DNA of 32,186 bases from contig DATHJZ010000215.1 of NCBI GenBank assembly GCA_035286365.1, positions 1 to 32,186 of the forward strand. Direction: 5' to 3'. The stretch is from CADEED01 sp035286365. GTDB lineage: Bacteria > Pseudomonadota > Gammaproteobacteria > Steroidobacterales > Steroidobacteraceae. Under the pieces are notes generated by a model. The model ran no database searches and was not told the DNA's origin. It saw only the letters and a program-made list of their open reading frames with translations. Shown here piece by piece: positions 1-9,241 of the stretch (position 1 is the first letter of the stretch; the number at the start of each line of letters is the position of its first letter). A program made the position numbers and the translations under genes.

Positions 1-1494
1 CTTGTGCGCGAGATGATTTACGCCCAGGCCTTCGGAGCCAGCGCCTTCATGGACGCCTGGCTGGTGGCCTTCAAAATTCCCAATTTCCTGCGCCGGCTGT
101 TCGCGGAAGGATCGTTCTCGCAGTCCTTCGTGCCGGTCATCAGCGAGTACAAGCACAAACGCGAGACCGCAGAGGTGCGCGAACTGGTCGACGACGTGGC
201 CGGCACGTTCGGCGTGGTGCTGTTCGTCATAACGCTGATCGGCGTGATCGCCGCGCCGCTCATCATTCTCGCGTTCGCGCCGGGCTGGCATGCCGATGCC
301 AACAAGTTCGACCTCGCAGTCTCGATGCTGCGCTGGACCTTCCCCTATCTATTCTTCATCTCGCTGAGCGCGTTGTTTTCGGGCGTGCTCAACAGCTACG
401 GCAGGTTCGCGTTGCCGGCGTACACGCAGGTGATCATGAACGTCGTCATGATCGTCATTGCGCTGTGGATCGCGCCGCACACGGCCAACCCGGGCGTGGC
501 GCTCGCGATGGGCGTGTTCCTGAGCGGCCTGCTGCAGATGGGCTTCCAGGTGCCCATGGTCATGAAGCTAGGGCTGTTTCGCTGGCCGCGCTGGCGACCC
601 GCGGCCGAAGGCGTGCGCCGCATCGGCAAGCTCATGCTGCCCGGCATCGCCGGCTCCTCGATGGCGCAGGTGAGTCTGTTGCTCGACACGCAGATTGCGT
701 CGTTCCTCATCACCGGCAGCGTTTCCTGGCTGTATTACGCGGACCGCCTCATGGAGTTTCCGCTCGGCGTTTTCAGCATCGCGTTGGCGACCGTGATCCT
801 GCCGGGCCTCTCGAAGCATCACGCCGCGGAGTCTCCCGAACGCTTCACGGCCACCCTCGATTGGGCGCTGCGGCTGGTCATCCTGCTGGTGTCGCCCGCC
901 GCGGTGGCCATGCTGGCATTCGCGGGTCCCCTGACCGCGACGACCTTCGGCTACGGCAAATTCACGGCGCATGACGTCGACATGGCGAGCTACGCGCTCA
1001 TGGCGTATTCGTGGGGCCTGATCGGCTTCTCGCTGGTGAAGGTGCTCGCGCCCGGTTACTTCGCGCGGCAGGACACGCGTACGCCGGTACGCGTCGGGTT
1101 CATCGCGCTTGGTTGCAACATGGTCCTCAATCTCACCATTGTCCTGCCAGCCAAGAAATTCGGGTTCTTCGCGCCGCATATCCTGCTCGCCACGGCCACC
1201 TGCGTGTCTGCCGCCATCAACACGGCGCTGCTGTGGCGCGGGTTGGTGAAATCCGGTGTCTACAAGCCGAAAGCCGGGTGGGGCGTGCTGATCGCGCGCA
1301 TCGTGTTCGCCAATGCCGTCATGGCGGCGTTGCTGGTGTGGATGGCTGGCGACACCGCCGCGTGGCTCGCAATGTCCCCCGCGCACCGCGCCTCGCGCCT
1401 CGCGGTTTGTGTCATCGGGGCGGCCGCCGCCTATTTCGCCGCGCTATACCTGTCGGGAGTCCGTCTGGCGCAGATGCGCGGCGGCCACGCATAA
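1..1494 (+). CDS. murJ: Lipid II flippase MurJ (5' end outside window)
   Basis: MurJ moves the undecaprenyl-linked peptidoglycan precursor lipid II from the inner to the outer face of the cytoplasmic membrane. The reading frame is open from base 1 and enters in the motif REMIYAQAFGAS, which in complete MurJ proteins lies about 20-30 residues after the start, so the first TM segment is cut off by the window edge. The visible 497 residues are a chain of hydrophobic segments, with the family motifs IPNFLRRLFAEGSFSQSFVP near the start and DRLMEFPLGVFSIALATVIL in the middle. A GTG at base 4 is not a believable start because the conserved region already lies upstream of it. The stop TAA is six bases before ribF, in the common gammaproteobacterial order murJ-ribF-ileS-lspA-ispH. 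The ribF promoter-like hexamer overlaps the stop codon. Confidence 0.96.
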   Translation, partial: LVREMIYAQAFGASAFMDAWLVAFKIPNFLRRLFAEGSFSQSFVPVISEYKHKRETAEVRELVDDVAGTFGVVLFVITLIGVIAAPLIILAFAPGWHADANKFDLAVSMLRWTFPYLFFISLSALFSGVLNSYGRFALPAYTQVIMNVVMIVIALWIAPHTANPGVALAMGVFLSGLLQMGFQVPMVMKLGLFRWPRWRPAAEGVRRIGKLMLPGIAGSSMAQVSLLLDTQIASFLITGSVSWLYYADRLMEFPLGVFSIALATVILPGLSKHHAAESPERFTATLDWALRLVILLVSPAAVAMLAFAGPLTATTFGYGKFTAHDVDMASYALMAYSWGLIGFSLVKVLAPGYFARQDTRTPVRVGFIALGCNMVLNLTIVLPAKKFGFFAPHILLATATCVSAAINTALLWRGLVKSGVYKPKAGWGVLIARIVFANAVMAALLVWMAGDTAAWLAMSPAHRASRLAVCVIGAAAAYFAALYLSGVRLAQMRGGHA

Positions 1495-1495
1495 T
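1490..1495 (+). promoter_or_regulatory. -10-like hexamer CATAAT before ribF
   Basis: CATAAT matches TATAAT at five of six positions and overlaps the murJ stop codon. Only five bases separate it from the ribF ATG and no Shine-Dalgarno sequence is present, so a transcript from here would start on or next to the A of ATG. No good -35 hexamer is visible. This is inference from spacing, one of several similar cases in the window. Confidence 0.35.
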
Positions 1496-1500
1496 CCCCG

Positions 1501-2445
1501 ATGGAAATCGTTCGCGGATTACAGGGGCTGGTCGCGAGACATCGCGGCGCCGCCATCACGATTGGCAGCTTCGATGGCATTCACCTGGGCCACGGTGCGC
1601 TGATCGCGAGTGCCTGTGCGCTCGCGGCACAGGCCGGCAAGCCCGCGATGATGCTGACGTTCGAGCCGCTGCCGCGGGAGTATCTCGCGCCACAGGATCC
1701 GCCCGCCAGGTTGACCGACCTGCGCGAGCGCTGGCGGGTGCTCGAGCGTTCGGATCTGAGTTATTTGTGCGTGCTGCGCTTCGACGAGAAGCTGCGGCAG
1801 CTGTCCGGCGAGCAGTTCGTGAACCTGTTGTCGGAGCGCTTTGCCGCCTCGGCGGTGGTGGTGGGGCAGGATTTTCGATTCGGCCGCGGCGGCGCGGGCA
1901 GCGTGGGCCTGCTGCGCGCGGCGGCGGATGCCGGCAAGTTTGCGCTCGAGCTGGTGCCGTCGGTGTGCATCGACGACACGCGCGTGAGTTCGAGCGGTGT
2001 GCGCACGGCGCTGGCGTCAAGCGATTTCCGCGCGGCGCGGGACTTGTTAGGCCGCGCCTTTTCGATGCGCGGCCGCGTGGTGGAAGGCGAGAAGCTCGGG
2101 CGGCGCCTGGGGTATCCCACGGCGAACATCCGCATGCGGCGCGCGAAGCTGGCGTTGAGTGGCATCTTCGCGGTGCGCGTGCGCGGAGTGGACGTGGGCA
2201 ATACACATACGCCGCGTGCCGGGGTCGCAAGTCTCGGGTTTCGCCCCACGGTAGGCGGTACCGTGCCGCTGCTCGAAGCGCACGTGTTCGATTACGAGGG
2301 CTTGCTCTACGGACGCGAGCTGGAAGTTGAGTTCGTCGCGAAGATCCGTGACGAGGAGAAGTTCGCGAATCTCGACGCGCTGGTGCAGCAGATGCACAAG
2401 GATGCGGCCGCGGCGCGCGCTCTCCTGCAAAAGGAATTTAGTTAG
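1501..2445 (+). CDS. ribF: Bifunctional riboflavin kinase / FAD synthetase
   Basis: RibF phosphorylates riboflavin to FMN and adenylates FMN to FAD in the cytoplasm. The N-terminal FAD-synthetase domain (about residues 15-175) has the nucleotidyl-transferase signature TIGSFDGIHLGH at residues 20-31 and the SSSGVR motif near residue 161. The C-terminal riboflavin kinase domain (about 185-310) carries GRRLGYPTAN with its PTAN around residue 206 and the metal/nucleotide-binding region LGFRPTVGG. Length of 314 residues is normal. There is a slight insertion around NTHTPRAG before that last motif. The ATG at 1501 is the only sensible start; it lacks a ribosome binding site and has a -10-like hexamer just upstream. 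The gene ends six bases before ileS, so the two are probably co-transcribed. Confidence 0.96.
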   Translation: MEIVRGLQGLVARHRGAAITIGSFDGIHLGHGALIASACALAAQAGKPAMMLTFEPLPREYLAPQDPPARLTDLRERWRVLERSDLSYLCVLRFDEKLRQLSGEQFVNLLSERFAASAVVVGQDFRFGRGGAGSVGLLRAAADAGKFALELVPSVCIDDTRVSSSGVRTALASSDFRAARDLLGRAFSMRGRVVEGEKLGRRLGYPTANIRMRRAKLALSGIFAVRVRGVDVGNTHTPRAGVASLGFRPTVGGTVPLLEAHVFDYEGLLYGRELEVEFVAKIRDEEKFANLDALVQQMHKDAAAARALLQKEFS

Positions 2446-2451
2446 AGGAAA

Positions 2452-5298
2452 ATGACAGCAGTGGCCGACTACAAGAGCACGATCAATCTTCCCGAGACCG
2501 GCTTTCCGATGAAGGCCGATCTCGCGCAGCGCGAACCGAAAACGCAGGCCGCCTGGGAAGCCAGCGACCTGTACGGGAAATTGCGCTCGATTGCGCGCGG
2601 CCGTCCGCGCTTCGTGCTGCACGACGGCCCGCCGTACGCCAACGGAGCGCTGCACCTGGGCCACGCCGTGAACAAGGTGCTCAAGGATATCGTGGTGAAG
2701 TCGCACAGTCTCGACGGCTACGACTCGCCGTACGTGCCGGGCTGGGATTGTCATGGCCTGCCGATCGAACACGCGGTCGAGAAGAAAGTCGGCCGTGTCG
2801 GCGCCAAGATCTCCGCGAAGGACTTCCGCGCCGCCTGCCGCAAGTTCGCCACCGAGCAGGTCGACCTGCAGCGCAGCGAGTTCAAGCGCTTCGGGGTGCT
2901 GGGCGACTGGAATCGTCCGTATCTCACGATGGACCCGCGCTTCGAGGCGCAGCAGATCCGCGCCCTCGGCCACATCATCGGGAACGGACACTTATATAAG
3001 GGCGCCAAGCCGGTTCACTGGTGCCTCGACTGCCGCTCGGCACTGGCGGAAGCCGAGGTCGAGTACGAAGACAAGGTGTCTCCCGCGGTCGACGTCGAGT
3101 TCCGCGTCGCCGACAACGGCGATCTCGCACGCCGCGTCGGGGTGAATCCGGACGTCATCGGCGCATTCCCGGCGTCCATCCCGATTTGGACCACCACGCC
3201 GTGGACGCTGCCCGCGAACGAAGCCGTGAGTTTGGGACCCAAGATCGAATACGTGCTGCTGTGGGTATCGCGCAACGGGCAGTCCGAGTTGTTAGTGCTC
3301 GCGAACGAGCTGCTCGACGCCTGCCTCGCGCGCTACGGTCTCGCCAAGGGCCAGGTGCTGGTGCAGTTCGAAGGCGCCGCGCTCGAGCATCTGCAGCTGC
3401 AGCATCCGTTTCTTCCCAAACACGTGCCCGTCATCGTGGGCGATCACGTGACTCTCGAGGCCGGCACCGGCGCCGTGCATACCGCGCCCGCGCATGGCCA
3501 GGACGATTTCGTCATCGGCCAGCAATACAGCCTGCCGGTCGACAACCCGGTCATGGGCGATGGCCGCTTCCGCGAGGGCACGCCGTTCGTGGCGGGGCTG
3601 AAGGTGGACGAGGGCGGCGAAGTGCTCATCAAGGAGCTCGAGAGCCGCGGCCGGCTGCTCAAGCGCGAGCAGATCACGCATAGCTACCCGCATTGCTGGC
3701 GCCACCACACGCCGGTGATCTTCCGCGCGACGCCGCAGTGGTTCATCAGCATGGACCAGAAGGGCCTGCGCGCGAATGCGCTGCGCGACATCAAGAAAGT
3801 GCAGTGGACGCCCGCCTGGGGCGAGCAGCGCCTCGCGAGCATGATCGAGAAGCGCCCGGACTGGTGTCTGTCCCGTCAGCGCACCTGGGGCGTGCCCATC
3901 GCGCTGTTCGTCAACAAGCAGACGCAAGCGCTGCATCCGCGCACCGCGGAGCTGCTCGAGCAGGTGGCCAACCGGGTCGAAAGGGACGGCATCGAAGCGT
4001 GGTTCGACCTCGATGCGCGCGAGTTGTTAGGCGACGAAGCTGACGCCTACGAAAAGGTGACCGACGTCATGGACGTATGGGCCGACTCAGGGCTCTCGCA
4101 CGAGTGTGTGCATCACACCCATCCCGACGACGTGAAGGCGCCGGTCGATCTGTATCTCGAAGGCTCGGACCAGCATCGCGGCTGGTTCCATTCGTCGCTG
4201 CTCACCTCGGAAGCGCTGTATGCGCGCGCGCCGTACAAGGGCGTGCTCACGCACGGCTTCACCGTCGACGACAAGGGACGCAAGATGTCCAAGTCGTTGG
4301 GCAACGTGATCGCGCCACAGAAGATCATGTCGACGCTGGGCGCGGACATCATGCGCCTGTGGATCGCGGCGACCGATTACGCCAACGAGATGAGCCTCTC
4401 GGAGGAAATCCTCAAGCGCATCTCGGATTCGTACCGCCGCATGCGCAACACCGTGCGCTTCCTGCTGGGCAACCTCGCGGGCTTCGATCCGGCGACCGAC
4501 GTGCTGCCGGTCGATCAGATGGTGGCGATCGACCGCTGGGCACTGGCGCGCGCCGCAGCGCTGCATGAAGAGATCGCCGAGGCGTATCGCAAGTACGAGT
4601 ACCACGTGATCTATCAAAAGATTCACAATTTCTGCGTGGTGGATCTCGGTGGTTTCTATCTGGATATTCTCAAGGACCGTCTCTACACCACGCCCCGCAA
4701 GAGCGTCGCGCGTCGCTCGGCGCAGACCGCGCTGTATCACATCGCCGAAAGCATGGTGCGCTGGCTCGCGCCCATTCTTTCTTTCACCAGCGATGAGATC
4801 TGGAGCTTCCTGCCGGGCAAACGAGGCGCATCGGTATTCCTCGAAACCTGGCACGAGTTGCCGAAGGTCGCCGAGGAGGCCATCGACTGGAACGGCTTCA
4901 TCGCGTTGAAGGCGGCGGTTGCGCAGGAGATGGAAAAGCTGCGGGTCGCGGGCACCATCGGCGCGCCGCTGGACGCGGAGGTCGAAGTGTTCTGCAAGGA
5001 CGACTATCTGGCAAAGTTCCAGGCGCTTGGCGATGAGTTGCGCTTCCTGCTGATCACGTCCGAGGCGCGCGTGAAACGCGTGAGCAACGCTGCAGGGCCT
5101 CCGGTGGGTGTGATCAAGGTCGCCGAGATCGCGAAGGAAGGCGGGTTGTGGATTCGCGTGCAGCCGACCAGCGCCCCCAAGTGTGAGCGCTGCTGGCATC
5201 ACCGGCCGGAGGTCGGGACACACGCCGAACATCCAACGATCTGCGCCCGCTGTATCGACAACGTCACGGGGCCGGGCGAATCCCGGCGCTTCGTATGA
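2452..5298 (+). CDS. ileS: Isoleucyl-tRNA synthetase
   Basis: IleS charges tRNA-Ile with isoleucine and edits mischarged valine. The 948-residue protein has the class I signatures HLGH (residues 68-71, in PPYANGALHLGH) and KMSKS (611-615, in DDKGRKMSKSLGN), a CP1 editing domain between them (TTTPWTLPAN, TAPAHGQDDF), and a C-terminal zinc-binding module with paired cysteines CERC at 911-914 and CARC at 931-934. Presence of this zinc knuckle marks the usual bacterial type. The ATG at 2452 follows a good AGAGGAAA ribosome binding site. Its stop overlaps the lspA start by four bases (ATGA), which implies translational coupling. The length is typical and nothing appears broken. Confidence 0.98.
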   Translation: MTAVADYKSTINLPETGFPMKADLAQREPKTQAAWEASDLYGKLRSIARGRPRFVLHDGPPYANGALHLGHAVNKVLKDIVVKSHSLDGYDSPYVPGWDCHGLPIEHAVEKKVGRVGAKISAKDFRAACRKFATEQVDLQRSEFKRFGVLGDWNRPYLTMDPRFEAQQIRALGHIIGNGHLYKGAKPVHWCLDCRSALAEAEVEYEDKVSPAVDVEFRVADNGDLARRVGVNPDVIGAFPASIPIWTTTPWTLPANEAVSLGPKIEYVLLWVSRNGQSELLVLANELLDACLARYGLAKGQVLVQFEGAALEHLQLQHPFLPKHVPVIVGDHVTLEAGTGAVHTAPAHGQDDFVIGQQYSLPVDNPVMGDGRFREGTPFVAGLKVDEGGEVLIKELESRGRLLKREQITHSYPHCWRHHTPVIFRATPQWFISMDQKGLRANALRDIKKVQWTPAWGEQRLASMIEKRPDWCLSRQRTWGVPIALFVNKQTQALHPRTAELLEQVANRVERDGIEAWFDLDARELLGDEADAYEKVTDVMDVWADSGLSHECVHHTHPDDVKAPVDLYLEGSDQHRGWFHSSLLTSEALYARAPYKGVLTHGFTVDDKGRKMSKSLGNVIAPQKIMSTLGADIMRLWIAATDYANEMSLSEEILKRISDSYRRMRNTVRFLLGNLAGFDPATDVLPVDQMVAIDRWALARAAALHEEIAEAYRKYEYHVIYQKIHNFCVVDLGGFYLDILKDRLYTTPRKSVARRSAQTALYHIAESMVRWLAPILSFTSDEIWSFLPGKRGASVFLETWHELPKVAEEAIDWNGFIALKAAVAQEMEKLRVAGTIGAPLDAEVEVFCKDDYLAKFQALGDELRFLLITSEARVKRVSNAAGPPVGVIKVAEIAKEGGLWIRVQPTSAPKCERCWHHRPEVGTHAEHPTICARCIDNVTGPGESRRFV

Positions 5299-5825
5299 AC
5301 GCCGCCGTGAAATTGCCGCTGGGTGCGAGCGGGATCAGCCTGTTGTGGATCACCGTGCTGGTGATTGCCGCGGATCAGCTGACGAAGATGTGGATCGAAC
5401 GCACGATGATGCTCGGCGATTCGGTCGCGGTGTTGCCCGTGCTCGATATCGTGCGCGCACACAACTCGGGCGCGGCGTTCAGCTTCCTGGCGAAGGCGGG
5501 GGGCTGGCAGCGCTGGGCCTTCTCGGGGCTCGCGGTGGTGGTTTCGTTCGGATTGCTCTACTGGCTGCGCACCATCGCGCGCGCCACGCACGGGCTGCTC
5601 GCCTGCGGCCTCGCCCTGATCCTCGGTGGCGCGATCGGCAACGTCATCGATCGCATCGAACACGGTTTTGTGGTCGACTTCGTGTACGCGCATTGGGGGC
5701 CTCACTACTTTCCGGCGTTCAACGTGGCCGACGCGGCGATTTCCATCGGTGCGGCGCTGGTGGTGCTGGATGCATTGCGCGAATGGCGCCGCGAACAGGC
5801 GCTCAAGGCAGGTCCGAAGGAATGA
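5295..5825 (+). CDS. lspA: Lipoprotein signal peptidase (SPase II)
   Basis: LspA is the membrane aspartyl protease that removes signal peptides from prolipoproteins after lipidation. The 176-residue protein has four hydrophobic segments and the conserved blocks DQLTKMWIE near the N-terminus, NSGAAFSFL, GGAIGNVIDR, and the two blocks with the catalytic aspartates, VVDF (D128) and FNVAD (D146). The start overlaps the ileS stop by four bases, so the pair is translationally coupled. The usual enterobacterial fkpB gene between lspA and ispH is absent; ispH follows after ten bases. Confidence 0.97.
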   Translation: MNAAVKLPLGASGISLLWITVLVIAADQLTKMWIERTMMLGDSVAVLPVLDIVRAHNSGAAFSFLAKAGGWQRWAFSGLAVVVSFGLLYWLRTIARATHGLLACGLALILGGAIGNVIDRIEHGFVVDFVYAHWGPHYFPAFNVADAAISIGAALVVLDALREWRREQALKAGPKE

Positions 5826-5835
5826 TCAGGAAAGC

Positions 5836-6786
5836 ATGAAGATACTGCTCGCCAATCCACGCGGCTTCTGCGCCGGTGTCGATCGCGCGATCGACATCGT
5901 GGAGCGCGCCATCGGCTCGTTCGGCGCGCCTATCTACGTGCGGCACGAAGTCGTTCACAACGTGCACGTGGTCGACCGGCTGCGCCGGCTCGGCGCGGTA
6001 TTCGTCGACGAGCTGGACCAGGTGCCCGACAATGCGACCGTGATCTTCTCGGCCCACGGCGTGCCCGCGGCCGTCGAGAACGAGGCGGCGCGCCGCGGCC
6101 TGACTGTGTTCGATGCGACCTGTCCGCTCGTCACCAAGGTGCACATGGAAGTCGCGCGCTATGCGCGCGAGGGCCGCGACGTGGTGTTGATTGGCCACGC
6201 CGGGCACCCGGAGGTTGAAGGCACGATGGGCCGCTTCGACAACAAGAACGGCGGTCGCATGCACCTGGTCGAGAACGTGGAACAGGCCGCCAAACTCGAA
6301 GTGCGCGACCCGGAACGACTCGCCTTCGTGACGCAGACGACGCTGTCGGTGGACGACACGGCCGCCATCGTGGGCGCGCTGCGGCGGCGATTCCCGACGC
6401 TTGCCAGCCCGCGTCGCGAGGACATTTGTTACGCCACGCAGAATCGCCAGGACGCGGTGAAGGAGCTGATCGCGAGCTGCGACGTGTTGATCGTCGTCGG
6501 TTCGATCACCAGTTCCAATTCGAATCGATTGCGCGAGCTGGCCGAACGAGCCGGACGGCCCGGGTATCTCATCGATGACGCGTCGTTCCTGAAGCGCGAG
6601 TGGTTCGAAGGCAAGAACGCCGTCGGTGTCACCGCGGGTGCGTCCGCGCCGGAAGAGCTGGTGCAGCAGGTGGTCGCGCGCCTGCGCGAATGGGGCGGCA
6701 CATCGGCCGACGAACTCAAGGGACGCGAGGAACACGTGGTGTTCTCATTGCCGCGCGCGTTGCGTACGGCGGCGCCGCGCAGCTGA
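5836..6786 (+). CDS. ispH: 4-hydroxy-3-methylbut-2-enyl diphosphate reductase
   Basis: IspH is the iron-sulphur enzyme of the last step of the MEP isoprenoid pathway, converting HMBPP to IPP and DMAPP. The three cluster-ligand cysteines are visible: C12 in NPRGFCAGVDRA, C96 in DATCPLVTKVH and C198 in EDICYATQNRQ. The proton-relay motif HPEVEGT and the substrate-binding block SITSSNSNRL are intact. Length is 316 residues. The ATG at 5836 has an AGGAAAG ribosome binding site about five bases upstream and lies ten bases after lspA. It ends only eight bases from the convergent pilE-like gene, with no obvious terminator in that gap. Confidence 0.97.
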   Translation: MKILLANPRGFCAGVDRAIDIVERAIGSFGAPIYVRHEVVHNVHVVDRLRRLGAVFVDELDQVPDNATVIFSAHGVPAAVENEAARRGLTVFDATCPLVTKVHMEVARYAREGRDVVLIGHAGHPEVEGTMGRFDNKNGGRMHLVENVEQAAKLEVRDPERLAFVTQTTLSVDDTAAIVGALRRRFPTLASPRREDICYATQNRQDAVKELIASCDVLIVVGSITSSNSNRLRELAERAGRPGYLIDDASFLKREWFEGKNAVGVTAGASAPEELVQQVVARLREWGGTSADELKGREEHVVFSLPRALRTAAPRS

Positions 6787-6794
6787 CCTGAGCG

Positions 6795-7247
6795 CTAGCG
6801 CCAGCAGTCGCCCGAGCGCTCCTCTCCGTCTGCATCCACGGCACGCCTTCGTCCGACGTGATCGAGCGTCAATTCGACGCAGCGCGCGTCTTCAGTCTGC
6901 CCCTGCGTGGAATTGGCGTGTGCCGTTGCGACAAAGCCCAGGCCGTCGTCGCTGGCTGTTACTTCAATGCGATAGAAGCCGTGCTCTGAAACAGCCTTGA
7001 GCCCCAGGCCCTGCGGCGCGGGCGCCGCGACCTCGGCGCCGCTCGCATAGCGTGCGTGCGTGCCGAAGAACTTGTTCTGCGCTGTCTGCACCTCGATCAG
7101 CGCCGCGCGGCCATCGGCGCGATGCACGCGCAGCAGGTGATTGCGCCACAGCGGCACGGCCAGCGCGGCCAGCACCGCGACGACAATGAGTGCGGTGAGG
7201 ATCTCCGCCAGGGTGAAGCCGGCCGTGCGAAGTCGTGAAGGCCGCAA
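6795..7247 (-). CDS. pilE: Type IV pilin-like protein, PilE type
   Basis: This is a prepilin of the type IV pilus minor pilin set. From the chosen start the leader is short and basic (MRPSRLRTAG) and is followed by the prepilin peptidase site G^FTLAE with Glu at +5 and a hydrophobic helix ending in VPLWR. The C-terminal part has the paired cysteines and the LTLDHVGRR...CW pattern seen in PilE-type proteins. Start choice: TTG at 7247-7245 gives the short leader and has a GGAG ribosome binding site seven bases upstream, inside the end of pilX; the frame remains open upstream, but that sequence lies within pilX. The 150-residue length suits a minor pilin. It is the last gene of a five-gene operon on the - strand. 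PilY1, often located between pilX and pilE, is missing. Confidence 0.85.
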   Translation of the reverse strand: MRPSRLRTAGFTLAEILTALIVVAVLAALAVPLWRNHLLRVHRADGRAALIEVQTAQNKFFGTHARYASGAEVAAPAPQGLGLKAVSEHGFYRIEVTASDDGLGFVATAHANSTQGQTEDARCVELTLDHVGRRRAVDADGEERSGDCWR

Positions 7248-7251
7248 CTCG

Positions 7252-7773
7252 CTACTCCACCGCAATGCGTTGCCAGGACAGTCGCACCAGATCGCCGCGC
7301 TCGAGGCAGCGTACCGGAGCCGTGGGTTCGCAATCGAGCGCGCTGCCGGCACCTTCGACCACCAGCATGACATCTGCGCGTTGACGATCGATGGCACGAC
7401 GGCTCGAGAACCCCATGCTCACGATTTCGAAGTGTGCGCCCGCCCAATGTGCGTCCGCGGACTGCGGCAGCGCCGACTCGAGACCGACAAAGCGCGTGAC
7501 GGTTTCATATCGATCCGTCGAGCCTGGCATGAGGCCCGTGGAGGTCGTGGTAATAGCGGCGGGATCGAGCGTGGTCACAAATTGGCTGATGGCGGATTCG
7601 ATGCCGGCACTCGCGGCGGACGCGGCATTCTCGCGAAACAACTCGTTCTGCGCCAGCAGCCGCTCCACGTGCGCCGTGCTCGCGCCAGCCAGCCCTAACA
7701 GCGTGACCAGCGACAGCAGGATGAGCCCGATCACGAGCGTGGTGCCCCGTTGCATGCGCACCAGGGCACTCAC
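7252..7773 (-). CDS. pilX: Pilus assembly protein PilX
   Basis: PilX is a minor pilin that helps prime pilus assembly with PilV, PilW and FimT/FimU. The N-terminus MSALVRMQRGTTLVIGLI fits the PilX N-terminal domain: a short basic leader, then a hydrophobic helix. After the presumed cleavage glycine the fifth residue is Ile rather than Glu, unlike the other four pilins here. Length is 173 residues, with two cysteines near the C-terminus (DCEP, RCLERG). The start GTG at 7773 overlaps the pilW stop (GTGA), indicating coupled translation; an ATG six codons later is an alternative. It ends four bases before the pilE-like start. Confidence 0.82.
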   Translation of the reverse strand: MSALVRMQRGTTLVIGLILLSLVTLLGLAGASTAHVERLLAQNELFRENAASAASAGIESAISQFVTTLDPAAITTTSTGLMPGSTDRYETVTRFVGLESALPQSADAHWAGAHFEIVSMGFSSRRAIDRQRADVMLVVEGAGSALDCEPTAPVRCLERGDLVRLSWQRIAVE

Positions 7774-8807
7774 GGCGCAGCGACGGGTGCGTCGCGCACG
7801 TTGCGCAGCGCCACGGTGCGCTCGATCAGAAGGCGCCGCTGAGTGGCGTCCGCGGCTGACGGCACGAACGCGACATCGGCGTAGTTCATGGAGCGGCTGT
7901 CGACGAAGCCGGCCTCCGTGACGTCGGCACGAATACGCAGCCAGAGCCGCACGGCGACGACGCGATGACTGCGCAGGGTTGCGAGGTCGGGCGTGAGATA
8001 GCGCACGACTCCTCCCTCCGCGACTCCGAATTCCACCTGCAGGTCTTCGACGCCCGGCAACACTTCTTCATCGCGAAACTGCGCCCTGCCGGCAGCTTCG
8101 GTCAGTGCCTTCACGCGCAGCGCAGGCCATCCCGGTCGCTCCACGGAATTGTTGGCAATGTAGTAGGTGCGCACTTCGACGTTGCGCACGACGTTGTGTT
8201 CGTCGGTCGGCCCGGGGCTGCGGCCGTCCGCGAACAGGTCCTGCGCGCCAAACGCCGCGAGCCGGCGCGTACGGATCTGCAGGCGGCCGGCATGCGGCTC
8301 GACCGGTTTGAGCGACGCGTGGCGGACTGTCAGTGTGTCCGAGCCGACGCGCGCTCCGCCGGCGCTTGCCGTCGGCGCACAGTCGATCGCCCCGCTGCCC
8401 ACGACGTACCGGTTGTTAGACCCCTGCACGGGAATTTCCACGTCGACCGCGAAGTTGATGCCGCAGTCGTGTGCGCCCGCGGGCAGGTTCGCGACGGCGG
8501 TTGCGGCACCGATCGAATCCGGCTGGCGCAGCGCATCCGCCGCGGCGACAACCGTGCCCGCGCGCAGCAGGCGCGCCCGCGGAGAATGGCCGAAGCCATA
8601 GAAGCCGGCGTGCTCGATATCGCCCACCAGTACCGAGAGGGCTTGCCGGGCGGAGTCCTGCAGGCGCGCGACGCTTTCATTGTTCGAGAATTGCGCGCGG
8701 CAGCGCTGCACCACGGACAGGAATGCGGCCAGCAGCACGAGCCCGATGACCAGCGCGATCATGATCTCAGGGAGGCTGAAACCGCGTTGCGCGCTGCTCT
8801 CGCGCAC
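7770..8807 (-). CDS. pilW: Type IV pilus minor pilin PilW
   Basis: PilW is a large minor pilin of the priming/tip complex. The 345-residue protein starts with a short leader (MRESSAQRG) and the cleavage site G^FSLPE followed by the hydrophobic segment IMIALVIGLVLLAAFL. The rest is a soluble domain with the PilW pattern: a central region of unknown fold and a C-terminal VVAVRLWLRIRAD block typical of the PilW family. The start is GTG at 8807, two bases after the pilV stop; the stop overlaps pilX. Co-translation of the operon is therefore likely. Assignment rests on order and size as well as the N-terminus. Confidence 0.85.
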   Translation of the reverse strand: MRESSAQRGFSLPEIMIALVIGLVLLAAFLSVVQRCRAQFSNNESVARLQDSARQALSVLVGDIEHAGFYGFGHSPRARLLRAGTVVAAADALRQPDSIGAATAVANLPAGAHDCGINFAVDVEIPVQGSNNRYVVGSGAIDCAPTASAGGARVGSDTLTVRHASLKPVEPHAGRLQIRTRRLAAFGAQDLFADGRSPGPTDEHNVVRNVEVRTYYIANNSVERPGWPALRVKALTEAAGRAQFRDEEVLPGVEDLQVEFGVAEGGVVRYLTPDLATLRSHRVVAVRLWLRIRADVTEAGFVDSRSMNYADVAFVPSAADATQRRLLIERTVALRNVRDAPVAAP

Positions 8808-8809
8808 GC

Positions 8810-9241
8810 TCAGCCCGCCACCGGCGCGGCCAGCATCTGCAGCGTGACGGTGTCGTCTTCGTCCGCGCGCGGATCGCGCCAGCGCAGCGTGATGACGAAA
8901 CGGTCGAGTGCGGCGGGGCCGATGGCGGGCTCGAATTCGATGTCTGCTCGGCAGTCGCCTGGTAACACGGCACGGGCGGCAGGCGCGAACCGGGCGCGTT
9001 CGGCGGCGACGACCTGCGCGACATCGCAGTCCGGTGCGACGCAGGCGATCGAGTCGGCGCGCAGGCGATCGGCCGTGGCGCGCAATAGATTCGCCGCGGC
9101 GACTCGTCGCAGCGAGGCTGACTGGATGCGCAGGCTGTCGAGCAGCAGCACGGCCGAGCCGAGCAATCCGACCGACAGCACCGCGAGCGCGATCAGCACT
9201 TCGACCAGCGTGAAGCCGCGGCTGCGTGCCTTCAGCCGCAT
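8810..9241 (-). CDS. pilV: Type IV pilus modification/minor pilin PilV
   Basis: PilV is a minor pilin working with FimT/FimU, PilW and PilX. The N-terminus MRLKARSRG^FTLVEVLIAL is a textbook prepilin leader, with Glu at +5 and the PilV continuation LSVGLLGSAVLLL. The 143-residue size is normal, with cysteines in the middle (SIACVAPDC, GDCRADIEF) that could form disulphides. The ATG at 9241 lies inside the last codons of fimT, overlapping by ten bases; the much longer upstream open frame is the antisense-like shadow of fimT and is not used. Confidence 0.87.
   Translation of the reverse strand: MRLKARSRGFTLVEVLIALAVLSVGLLGSAVLLLDSLRIQSASLRRVAAANLLRATADRLRADSIACVAPDCDVAQVVAAERARFAPAARAVLPGDCRADIEFEPAIGPAALDRFVITLRWRDPRADEDDTVTLQMLAAPVAG

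Noticed and set aside
4087..5232. A 381-codon - strand frame inside ileS
   Set aside because: Shadow of ileS, which has HIGH, KMSKS and zinc cysteines intact on the + strand.
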